The position numbers were made by a program, and so were the translations under genes. 64,000 bases of DNA from Corinectria fuckeliana (taxonomy: Eukaryota; Ascomycota; Sordariomycetes; Hypocreales; Nectriaceae): contig WPDH01000067.1 in the NCBI GenBank assembly GCA_019137255.1, positions 186,001 through 250,000 on the forward strand. Direction: 5' to 3'. The notes beneath the pieces are model-generated. The model searched no databases. It had not been told where the DNA came from and saw only the letters and a program-made list of their open reading frames with translations. Of the stretch, positions 12,896 through 22,686 are shown piece after piece. Position 1 is the stretch's first letter, and each line of letters starts with the position of its first letter.

Positions 12896-13199
12896 GGTAC
12901 CCAGTCCTCCAAAATGGAAGAGAAAACTAGCTAGGATACTCTTCTTTTGGTCGAGGTTACAACTCCCCCCAAAAGTAGACAGATGATGAAAGAAAGAAAG
13001 AAAAAGAACAAGTATTATACCCACAGTCAATTTCGATCCCGAGCTGGTGCATGTGGAAATCGCGTTGTAGTTGCTATAAAAGTGTAATTTTGAGATTCTT
13101 GACTATAAATCGTACAATCTCCTCGCAACCCAATGCTGTGTGACGCCCTCCCAAATAGATACATATACACGTACACGGATTCCAAGCAGTCTGAACTTT
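12896..13199. other. Shared 3' region between convergent TPI and mL43 genes
   Basis: About 300 nt with no gene. It must hold the terminators of both converging transcripts. AT-rich words such as CTATAAA (13073-13079 and 13102-13108) are candidates for 3'-end positioning, but none is decisive. Confidence 0.5.
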
Positions 13200-13721
13200 C
13201 TATACGACCATTCCCTTGCCGTGGTACGGCGACCAGATGCCACGCACACTGGGTCGACTACTCGTTACCGCTCGGTTGTGGTTCATCAACTTATCTCCGC
13301 TGGCGTCACGGAGCAGCTCCGCCTTCCTTAGAATCTCGTAGGGCGATAGATTCCGCACGCAAATGGGCTTCGTTCGACCGTTGATGTAGTGTCCGATAAT
13401 GACGGGGTGCTTGCCGGGACGGGGCGAGATGGCGAACTCGACCTGGGGGTTGGCGGCCGCGAATTTGGGGAGGAGGGACTTGATGAAGCCGCTGCAACAC
13501 AGTTAGCAGAGTGCTTCGAAGGTCTCGTTCAGCCAGCGGCCACCTACTTCATGCCCTTGGAGCTTCCAGCCCAGTCGCAGTAGTGGAAGTCCAACTTCTT
13601 GCACTGCAGGATGAATGAACCAACGCCATTCTGGACCGCATCAGTCTGGATGAATCGGGCGACGTTCGAGGCACAGACTCACCTTGCCGGTTGCTACGGC
13701 CCTTATCGCCTTGATCGTCAT
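13200..13721 (-). CDS. MRPL51: Mitochondrial large-subunit ribosomal protein mL43
   Basis: Structural protein of the mitochondrial 54S ribosomal subunit, of the L51/S25/CI-B8 thioredoxin-like family. On the minus strand exons are 13721-13683, 13630-13548 and 13491-13200, giving 137 residues, the family's usual small size. The chain opens MTIKAIRAVATGKNGVGSF, continues with ILQCKKLDFHYCDWAGSSKGMN, and contains the conserved RPGKHPVIIGHYINGR and ends in HGKGMVV. All junctions keep frame; the second intron splits an Asn codon. It has no obvious separate presequence beyond the basic N-terminus. It shares a short divergent promoter with the U1-70K gene. Confidence 0.93.
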
Positions 13722-14041
13722 CTTTGTCTGGCCTTGTCAATTTATATCCTCATGATCCGACGTCGAGTAGGTGAAGTTTCGGGTGGCAGCGCGAAAGTCA
13801 AGTCTAAAACCAGCTCTCGTGCAGGGTGTCCAAAGGGGGCTTAGCGTGTCGGCTGAACACCGGAAATATACACGCCGTTCCCGAGTCGCCTGGATAATTT
13901 CACGACGGCGCGACAGCCTGGAGCTCGAGTCTTGTCCGTCATCTGTAATTCCGGCGACTTCTGCGCCCATCTTCATTCCACTCATTTCCCTCCGACCCTT
14001 TACGCATTCACTTTCGCGCACGCTACCACAGACCTCACGAG
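13722..14041. promoter_or_regulatory. Divergent promoter between mL43 and U1-70K
   Basis: Only 320 nt separate the two start codons, which point away from each other, so this interval must contain both promoters. The side next to U1-70K (13970-14040) is CT-rich. I see no clear TATA element. Confidence 0.65.
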
Positions 14042-15614
14042 ATGACCGATAAACTCCCTCCCAACCTACTCGCGCTCTTCGCAGCGCGCCCACCCCTGCG
14101 CTGGGTAGAGCCCCCGGACCATGCGCCTCAGAATCGCAAAACCGCGCCCGTCTCCGGCGTCGCGGCCTTCCTTCCCGAGCTGCAGAAATACAAAGAGACG
14201 GATGACTACAAGCCCACAGAGAGTTGGCTGCAGGCACGCGACCGCAAGATCCGAGAGAAGAAAGAGGCTGCGGAGAGGCACCTTATCGAGGGACCAGCTA
14301 CTTGTGAGGAAAAGCCCAGCCTTGCGGCTGCTGCGCAGTCGCTAACCATGAGCGTAGACAAGCCGAACGAGGATCCGAATGTTCGCGGCGACGCATTCAA
14401 GACGCTTATAGTGGCGCGCCTCAGTTATGAAGCCGACGAACGCGACTTGGAGAAAGAGTTTGGCCGATTCGGCCCTATCGAGCGCGTATGAAACGTACAC
14501 TCCGCGATTTTTCGAACATCAACTAACTCAATCCGCAGATTCGTATCATCACGGATACTCATGCCAATGAGAGACCAAACAAGAAGAAGAAGCCTCACAG
14601 AGGATATGCCTTTATCGTTTTTGAGCGCGAAAAGGACATGAGAGGTAAAAACACCCCTTTCCCCCCACCCCTTAGCCGACCATCCTTTTTTCCCTTTCTT
14701 TTTTGGATGTGCCTTTTAAGATGTGGCCCTCAGGCTTGCCCTTCTCCAAAAGCCATACTATGAGACACACAAAGGGCCCTCAAGCTTGCCCGTCTTTGCT
14801 TCTTGTTTTTCTTTTGTCATCACGCTCAACGCGCAAGGTGTTTCATGGTAAGATTTACTGACAACTGCGCCATCTGGCGCAACCACGAGTAGCTGCTCTA
14901 GATTCTTGTGATGGACTTCGCATCAAGGATCGACGGATCAAGGTAGACGTCGAACGGGGCAGAACCGTCAAGGGTTGGAAGCCTCGACGATTGGGTGGCG
15001 GCCTTGGTGGCCGAGGGTACACCCGATCGATGCCTTCGCGCCCCATGGGCCCCGGGGGCTCCGGAGGCCCTGGCGGATTCCGCGGTGGGTTTAGAGGCTT
15101 CGATGGTGGACGTGGCCGAGGAGGCGGGTTCCGAGGGGGCTTTGGTGGCCGGGGTGGTGGCTTCCGAGGTGGCTTCGACGGACCTCGAGGTGGTGATCGA
15201 GGCGGCGGCTACGGGGCCCCTAGCGGAGCTCCATCTGGCCCTGGTGGGTTCGAGCGAAGAAACGGTTACGGCGGAGATCGCGGTGACCGTGGCGGTGACC
15301 GTGGTGGTGACCGTGGCGATCGCGGCGACAGAGGGGATCGTGGCGACCGTGGTGACCGAGGCTCTGGTGGGTATGATTCTCGAGGCGGCCGCTCATATGA
15401 CGACAGACCCGGCGGCCACCGTGACGGCGGCCGATTCGGCGAGCGCGAGAACCGTCGCACAGGCAGCAACATGGAACCCATCGGTGGCCGTAGAGAAGGT
15501 GGGCATCGCGACCGCGATTACGACCGACCACCACCTCGAGAAGACGATGCCAGCCGAAAACGCGGCTACGACGGCGGCGGCTACGAAGATCCCCGGAAGT
15601 TGCGCCGATACTAA
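14042..15614 (+). CDS. SNP1: U1 small nuclear ribonucleoprotein 70 kDa subunit
   Basis: Binds stem-loop I of U1 snRNA and helps the spliceosome recognise 5' splice sites in the nucleus. Exons 14042-14485, 14539-14644 and 14893-15614 give 423 residues. The N-terminus (LPPNLLALFAARPPLRW) is the conserved U1-70K lead-in, followed by a basic helix and then an RRM: RNP2 is TLIVARLSY, RNP1 is RGYAFIVF, and the domain continues across intron 2 with DSCDGLRIKDRRIKVDVERGRTVKGWKPRRLGGGLG, which is diagnostic for the family. The C-terminus is a long Gly/Arg/Asp-rich tail with GDRGDRG repeats ending RKLRRY, replacing the RS-type tail of animals. Intron 2 (248 nt) is longer than its neighbours and carries an imperfect internal repeat. 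Confidence 0.95.
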
Positions 15615-16368
15615 GCCACGCTCGCTTGCAGGGTTTCTAGTGGGTTGTCGACTCTGTCACCTCGTCACTGATTCAATATTCCCTTTTCCACCGGTCTTAT
15701 GCGCATGGTTTTCCCTTTACTCTCACCAAAAGCCTTTGGCGGCAAGCACATTTCAACCACCCACCACACTACGGCCTGAATACCCTGGCCTAGGCAGCTT
15801 ATCGGTGGGCGAGCGCGCAGTCTACCCCTAGCTTTCGTGGATAACCGATTGTAGCAAAAGCCGAATACATCTGGGACGGATTAAGACGGAAGGTAACCTA
15901 TTTCTATATTTGTACTATAATTGGGCTCGGGAGGGGGAAAACGAAAGGGAAGGGTAGTCGAATTGAACGTAGCATGCACACAGTAGCTGCGATAATCGAG
16001 GTAAGGTCAGAGGTAAGGACTTCGTGACCTACTGACCGTGAAGCCCGCCCGTGTTGGCCCTTGGTTTCACTAGGCTTTTGACTCTATGTATTACTTGGGA
16101 GTTTTCTATGTCACAAAAGCAACTTTAGGCTTGGCCAAAATAGTGAGTCTGAAAGTTCTTGTTTTTTGTTGATTGTGTCTTGTGTCTGTCTTGTGGGTTT
16201 TTGTTTATATATGTCATCTGGAGGCGTGTCTAGTCAACATGATGCCCTCCGTATCCCATGGCCCTCAACGCCGAGATCCCATAAAATTCCATGCTGGTAT
16301 CAGTCATATGAACAGACTGTGTTAAACCAAAATCTCTAACACCATTTTTGCCGACCCTGAGGGTTTCA
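15615..16368. other. 3' region between convergent U1-70K and MRT4
   Basis: About 750 nt without a gene. T-rich stretches (16150-16215 on the plus strand) and several AATAAA-like words are compatible with 3' ends of both genes. A different frame across the U1-70K tail stays open to 15831, but that only reflects the repeat composition. Confidence 0.5.
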
Positions 16369-17253
16369 TCAATTCTCGTCAACGCCGACCATAGCGTCGG
16401 GGTTGATCTCGGTTACCTCCGAGGTAGCTGAGTCCCAGTATCTAAGGGCCGTTAGTTTGCGTGTACAAAAGGCAAGGCATGCGGGAAGCAACTTACGCGA
16501 CCACCTTGACCTTGAACTCGCTCATGCACATGCCGAACAGCTTGAGCAACCTCGTCTGTCGCGAGTCCAGGATTTCGCCTTCCTTGCAGACGACGTACTC
16601 CTCGCCCTGGCCAGCCTCGTCGCCGAGCACGACGCGGCCCTTGACCATGCGGGTGGGGACGCCGAGGCGGCGCAGCTCGGGCTCGATGGAGAACTCGAGG
16701 GGCACGTCGTGCTCGGCGGGGACCTCGCCGGCGGTGGCGTAGACGATGCCGGTGGGGATGGAGAAGTCGCGGGTGGCGGCGACGCCGGCGCGGGCGAAGT
16801 CGACGGGGGAGAGGTTGTCAAAGTAGGAGAGGATGAAGTCGACGGGGCGGTTGGTCAGGATCAGGCCGACGGTGCCGGTGATGTGCTTGACGAGGGCCTC
16901 GATGCCCGGGGCGATGGCCTCGGCGGGAGTCTGGCCGAGCGCCTTGGCCATGAGCTTGGTCTTGCCGAAGAAGAGTCTGCGGCGGATAATTGGCGGGTCA
17001 GTTGGGGTTCTTACGAGTGTCTCCGACAAACTAGGGAGAGAGAATGGAACGGAACGGCGTACCGGCAGTCGGAAAGCTCACGCCTCACGTCTTTGAGATG
17101 GCTGTTGCGCATGTTGTCGACGCTGAAGACGAAGCAGTGCTGATACTCGGGAATGGCATCGCGAATGTTCTGGAAGAGCTTGTCCTTGTCCTCGCGGGTC
17201 TTCTTGGAGACCTGCGTCAGGTGGACGACCTTTGAGCGCCTCGACTTGGGCAT
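16369..17253 (-). CDS. MRT4: Ribosome assembly factor Mrt4
   Basis: Nucleolar/nuclear paralogue of ribosomal stalk protein P0 that occupies the P0 site on pre-60S particles until late maturation. Minus-strand exons 17253-17063, 16976-16497 and 16441-16369 give 247 residues, close to the usual size. The start MPKSRRSKVVHLTQVSKKTREDK is typical of Mrt4. The L10/P0 domain continues with FFGKTKLMAKALG, then GLILTNRPVDFILSYF and a basic-hydrophobic C-terminal part with PTRMVKGRVVLGDE. It lacks the acidic P0 tail that recruits P1/P2, ending instead TEINPDAMVGVDEN, which separates it from true P0. Both introns split codons and restore frame exactly. Confidence 0.95.
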
Positions 17254-17697
17254 CTTGACGGATTTGCGACGGGGGGTGGGTGTTTCGCTATCTCGAATCC
17301 GACTGCGACTTGAACTGCAACTGCAGGAAGCTCCGTGTAGAGCTTTTCTTGTCCAGGACGAAGACAGGGGTCTTGTTCTTCAGTCGAGGGACAGGACGGC
17401 GGCAGAAATTGGAGGAATCGAGCAAGCGCTGGAAGGGAAAGGGAAAAGGTAAGGTAGGTAGGCAGGACGATGGAAAAAAGAATGAGGTTGCGGTCGCGGC
17501 TACACTGCGACTTTCACTGATAAGATTGTGGAAATTTTTCGAGACCCGGACCAGGAAAAAATTGGGTGGGCGGTGGGATGGGACCCCGCAGTCTGCGCTC
17601 GGTGGGTAGCGCTTCTCACCGAGGGCGGACTGGGAACGCTCACCGAGAGAGGGCTTGGAGGAACGGGCAGGGTTTATTTCCCTGCTAAAAGTACGTT
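17254..17697. promoter_or_regulatory. Upstream region of MRT4
   Basis: Gene-free 440 nt that lies directly upstream of the minus-strand MRT4 start and downstream of the threonine aldolase relic, so it should contain the MRT4 promoter. Near 17575-17660 the word CTCACCGAG/GCGCTCGGTGGG occurs in related copies. No clear TATA box. Confidence 0.4.
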
Positions 17698-18804
17698 CTA
17701 GAAAAGATTATTCTCCGTGAACCACCTTGGTGCTGAGGGCAACACTGTTATTCTTGGCCTCCACGCCAAGGCAGTCGCCAAGTCCCACAATCCTTCCGTT
17801 ACGTTAGGAAACACCGCCGCCTTCTGCTCTGCGGAGTAGTCGACAAAGGCCGCTAGCGGGATGTTTACTGCCTCCAGGTCCCGCACAATTGTGTTCGTCT
17901 GAGCCGGCAAAGCAAACTTGTAGCCGAATCTCTCCATATTCTCAGCGGTAGCTCTGGTCAAGGAATGGACCTGTGTCTGCCGTGGCAAGCTGTGGTTATG
18001 GCTGCCTCGTGCCTCCGCCGAACGTCTTTCGGTACCACTTAGTGCGCTCGGTGAACGGCTTGCTTCCCAGGATGATGCTACCCATGGGCGCGCCGAGACT
18101 GTTGGCAAGTCAATAGACGTACTACCAAAACAGTTCGAGTAGGCCTTAAAGTCGACTCCTTCGCCAATGACGCCGTCGAACGCGCGGGCCCCCGTCTAAG
18201 TGCACGGCGATAGGCTTTCAGCCTTCTGGAGCCGGAAAAGTCCACACGAACTGGGAAATAGCTGGTCCATATACAACTGGAAGACTAGTTCCATCGAGGG
18301 CATTCTCCAGTGAGACTACTGGTGTTGGTGAAAAATGGGCTAGCGGACGGATACGGTCAGCACAACCCCCGAGCCAAAGGCATGAGATATAGACTTACTG
18401 CTCTCATCTGTCATCATATTGGCCTCGACGTCTGCGAGGGTCAAATGTACGCCATTATTGGGGTGTACGATAGAGGAAGATGTCTGGGACATCACTGGCA
18501 AGGCACCGGACTCCCAGCCATGCACATGAGCGCGGTGATCCAAAAGCACCGTGTATACGCAGAAAATCTGGTTCCCACGAGTACCTGAGACGACACATAG
18601 CGCAGCCTCCTTGCCATTCAAGTCCATTGCTCTTTGGCCTAGTGTATGTTTTGAAGGTTGGGCTCACACCTGCATCATTGTCTCGGTTAGTACCGCGACA
18701 ACATCTGAGCGAAAGTCTCGGGACGGCTTCTCGGCAGAAGCTGTCCACTTCGCCTTGATGCTAGACGAGAAGACTGTCTTAGTGTTGCTCGCTGTGGCGG
18801 TCAT
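17698..18804 (-). pseudogene. Decayed L-threonine aldolase (PLP beta-eliminating lyase)
   Basis: A functional enzyme of this family cleaves L-threonine to glycine and acetaldehyde using pyridoxal phosphate. Read on the minus strand, family segments appear in the right order but in different frames: DFRSDVVAVLTETMMQ (about 18700), NGKEAALCVVSGTRGNQ (18600), DHRAHVHGWESGALPV (18530), NGVHLTLADVEANM (18430), SLENALDGTSLPV (18285), IAVHLDG (18210), LGAPMGSIILG (18080) and LDLEAV-like C-terminal text (17890). Stops interrupt the frame around 18220 and frameshifts separate the blocks near 18080-18130 and 18000. The segment that normally carries the Schiff-base lysine just before LGAP reads ANS instead of SKS/SKG. 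About twenty expected residues between the first two blocks are missing. I therefore call it dead. A missed intron could explain one break but not all. Confidence 0.82.
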
Positions 18805-20484
18805 GTTAGGCGGTGGATATGTGAGAATGCTTGCGAGTTGCTAATGTGAGTAGGTAAATATGGAAGTGTAGGAATGTCTTTTTTCAAGTTAATTGCATTG
18901 TTCATATAGAAAATTTGTGAGAGTACCTACTTGACTTGTAACGAGTGCTTTCCCAGACTCCCAACCCCGACTTATAAGCACCCCCACGGAGAACTGCCCG
19001 GGTTCCGTGAGAACTACTGTTCTAACGATATCGAAAGGATGCTTATGGCACGAGAACTATCACTATAATTGACGCCCACGTGGAAGATACCTACTTACCT
19101 ACTGTTGGTTCTTCGATGTGTTGACAGACGTCCGGATTCCGGGCCGATCAGTCACTTGGGGCTTTCCCGCGGGAAAAGCCTACCACACCTCCGACTAGCG
19201 TCAAAGTACCCGAGTCCAGTGGACTAGATCGGCCTGTATTGATGTGGCCGATCTTCGGAGCTTAGATCAATTACCGAACAATGGGTCCTAGTGGGTAGGA
19301 AGGAACTCGTCCTCCCTTGACGGGAGGTGGAACTGTCCTCCAGCTTGAATGCTCTGTTAAGTGAATCATTCGCCATGCGACCTAGGAACTGTCTTCCATT
19401 ATCTAGTGTATAACGAGTCAGCGCTTTGGCTTCAATTACTCAAGAAACCTGACGCTTTCCAAAGTCCTAAAACCCTTTCTTAGTTATGGTTGCTTTCCGG
19501 TACCGACCTCGTCCTCATGTCGACACTAGATCAGGTGAACATGGCCAGCAAAAAGATTTATAGCTTGCATTTGAACCCGTGAGCAAAATGAATGAAAGCG
19601 AAGGGATCGGTAAGGATTGAAATATTTTCTCATTAGACTTTGATAAAGCTACTTCGCTGAGAATTCTAGGTATTACTTTTACTCATAAACCAAGAACCGT
19701 AGAAACCCGATAGTTATCTCAGCTAAAGTATCTTTTTCTCGGTGGAGGCAACAGTGACCACAGCATATTGTAAATACTTCTAGCATGTTTTGCATTCTTT
19801 GAGAAAATTCTTACAATTACGTTGGATCTCGACGTTTCCCCGTCTTCGGAGACGTCCTTGTTGAAAGATATGTTCTAGACGGGCCTTTCACAGAACCAGT
19901 CCTGCGCTGGCGATAGCTTCAATTGGTCAACACACCCTATGCAAGTCGAACACTACCAGCCCGCCACCCTCATGTCATCAGTTTACACAGCATCTAACTC
20001 CCGCCACCTTTTCTTCCTCACCCAACAATACACCTGTAGCCATCACGATCTCGGAGCGACAGTAGAGTGCGGGGCGATAGCTCGTGCATGTCCCCACGGC
20101 GCCGGCCCCATAAAAGTTACCGGCTTACAGCGGCTCCCAAGCGGATGGCGGGGTCTGTCATCGGGGCATCCTGGTCAAGTTGCCCGCGGGAAACCAGCTT
20201 GACACCTTAACGAGGGGGACACCGCGATTGGGACTTGTTCCTTGGTCCCCAGATTAGTTAGATTAGCATCCGATTCTTATCTTGGCTAGGGTTCTGCTTC
20301 CGGGCTAAACATACGACGGCCGTCAGTGGCCGAAGTGGCTTCTGCATGATAAAGGCGCTTGTTTCTAGAGATCAAAACGCGGCCGGGTGCCTTTGCAGGC
20401 ATCCTTCTTCCCAACCCTTTACAACTTACTGGGGAAAACAGACCGACTAGTATCCCAACCAAAATAAACATCGACAAAGCCATC
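18805..20484. other. Gene-free region between the aldolase relic and the oxidase
   Basis: From about 18845 to 19930 no frame of any length is open on either strand, and the DNA is visibly richer in A/T than the flanking genes. This suits decayed or repeat-derived DNA, but I cannot identify a transposon. The end near 20400-20484 must hold the promoter of the oxidase gene. Confidence 0.5.
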
Positions 20485-21858
20485 ATGACTGAGAAGAGAG
20501 TCGTGGTAGTGGGGTAAGTTGCAATTCGGATTGTTGTATTGGTTGGGATCAGGGTTGACATTTTATTCATAGTGCCGGTGTGGCTGGTGAGTGATTCACT
20601 CCTCGACCATTGTCCTCGTTCTCAACATCGCAGGCCTTACTACTGCGTTGCTGTTATCCAAGAAGCCCGACTATGAAATCACGGTTGCTGCCAAGCACAT
20701 GCCGGGGGACTATGATATCCAATACGCCTCGCCTTGGGCAGGAGCCAACTCCATGCCGTAAGAGACCCTTACATGATCCGTCGGCGTGAGAGATGACATA
20801 ATTGACATGACCTTGCTCAGGGTATCTGTAAGGGGTACAGACGCTGCAGACTGGGACAAAACCACGTGGTTCGCGTTGCAAGAACTGGCACAGCATCACC
20901 CCGGCGCCGGGATTCACTTTCAGAGTCGGTGGTGGCCCTTGTATTGCTCGCAAAGAGTGGGTGCTGACCGTGTCCAGAGGCAAACATCTACAATCGAAAG
21001 AAAGATATCGGCAGTGACACAGCAAAGTGGTTCTCCGAGCTTATCTCGCCTGACCCTTGGTGGAAGACTCTGTTCCCCGATGTGAGTTGGATCTCGGTCA
21101 CGTTTAGTGGAAATGCAGCTCACAAGCCCTTGCAGTACAAGCAAGTTCCCAAGACGGAGCTTGGGGAGGGTGTCGATAATGCTCACCAATTCACGACTGT
21201 GTGCATCAACACGGCGATATACCTGCCTTGGCTTGTTTCTCAGTGCCTTGGCAACGGCGTGATCTTCAAGCGCGCCGTATTTTCGCACATCGCCGAGGCT
21301 GCGGCTCGGGGCGTACACCATAGCGGCCAGGCAGCTGATGTGGTCTTGAACTGCACAGGCCTAGCCTCCCGCAGCCTTGGGGGGGTTTCCGATGAGCTGG
21401 TTTATCCTGCCAGAGGCCAGATCGTCGTGGTGAGGAACGAGGCGGATGAGATGTTCTCCGCCTCCGGCACCGACGACGGGTCTGACGAGGCCATGTACAT
21501 CATGACGCGGGCAGCGGGCGGAGGCACCATCCTGGGCGGATGCTACCAGAAGCACAACTGGGAGTCGCAGCCGGACCCGAGCCTGGCGCTGAGGATCATG
21601 AAGAGATGCGTCGAGGCGTGCCCGCAGTTGACCAACGGGCGAGGCATCGAGCGTCTAGACGTGATTCGACACGGGGTGGGGCTGCGGCCAGTTCGAGACG
21701 GCGGGGCTCGCATAGAAAAGGAGAGGATTGAGGGGACCTGGGTGGTGCACAACTACGGGCATGGAGGCGCAGGATATCAATGCTCGTACGGGTGTGCACA
21801 GGCTGCGGCGAAGTTGGTGGAAGAAGCAGCTCGTGGGCAAGAGAAGGCGAAGCTGTGA
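20485..21858 (+). CDS. DAO: D-amino-acid oxidase (FAD-dependent)
   Basis: Oxidatively deaminates D-amino acids to keto acids, ammonia and hydrogen peroxide, normally in peroxisomes. Inferred exons 20485-20513, 20573-20586, 20634-20757, 20821-20924, 20978-21078 and 21136-21858 give about 364 residues, the family's length. The FAD-binding Rossmann start VVVGAGVAGLTTALLL is assembled from three exons, one of only 14 nt. ASPWAGANSMP matches the conserved second FAD motif. Later blocks are FTTVCINTAIYLPWLVSQC (active-site region), VLNCTGLASRSLGG, PARGQIVVVRNE, VIRHGVGLRPVRDGGARIE with the substrate carboxylate Arg, and HNYGHGGAGYQCSYGCA. The protein ends AKL, a plausible type-1 peroxisomal signal. 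The exon 4/5 junction (20925-20977) is the least certain. A threonine aldolase relic lies upstream. Confidence 0.92.
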
Positions 21859-22686
21859 AATGATGCCAAGTCAATGAGGTATTGAGACTAAAGAAATCTG
21901 CTCGAATACAACAATAGGTACGAAGTAGGCTAGAGGTACTAGATACAGATTCGAGGCGACCCCGGCGCACGGACCAAGCATTGAGCACCCAACTGGACCA
22001 CACTGAACCACTGGGCAAGGGTTGCGAGGGTTGAGGCTAATCCCTTCTAATCGTAGTTTGTGCTTTGTGTTAGATAATATTTTCCCTTCGCACTCCCGGG
22101 CCGCACAAACCACCGTCACAAACCAACCTACCCTACCTACCCAACACCAGTCACATCTGCCATCTTCTCCAATCTCGTTGCCGAGACCCTCACAAACAAT
22201 TGCCTTGGCCTCTCTCTCTCCTCTGCCCCCCCTCTCTTTCTCTCTTGTGTCTCTCCATCTCCAACCTACATTACTCCATCGTCCTTCCCGTCGTCGCCGC
22301 GAGGACCTCCTCCAGATCACCCTCCTTCCATCTGATTCCTTCGATTCCGGTCTCTCGCCGCCCCTCCCGTTCTGCAGCCCGGCCTTTGTCCCCCCGATTT
22401 TGTCATCGGGCCTGCCCTCTTCGCCACCGTCGACCTCCTTGCACCGCACCGCCGCACCGCCGATCCTCTCCGACCGGAACAACCTCACCATCTCTTGTCC
22501 TTCTCTCAGAGACCCTTGGACCTCTGACTTCTCTTCTTTGCCATTAATCTATCCGTCTCTTCCCTTGCGACCGCTTCCCGTCCCCGCCAGCTTGCCCGCC
22601 AGCTCGCGCCATCTGCTCCAATTTTCGTCCCTCAACCGACCTCATCCTCCACGTTGCCCTAGACTCCGCAGAGCCACACAGCCATC
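21859..22686 (+). promoter_or_regulatory. Promoter and CT-rich leader of the NTF2/RRM gene
   Basis: No coding sequence supported. From about 22080 to 22680 the plus strand is dominated by C and T (for example 22195-22260), the usual look of a highly transcribed fungal 5' leader. A 279-codon frame crossing it (22022-22861) has Ser/Pro/Leu low-complexity content and overlaps the true start in another frame, so it is composition-driven. Confidence 0.55.

Noticed and set aside
14995..15831. 278-codon frame overlapping the U1-70K tail
   Set aside because: Arises from the Gly/Arg/Asp repeat DNA read in another frame (Ala/Val/Thr low complexity); the RRM-linked frame is clearly the real one.
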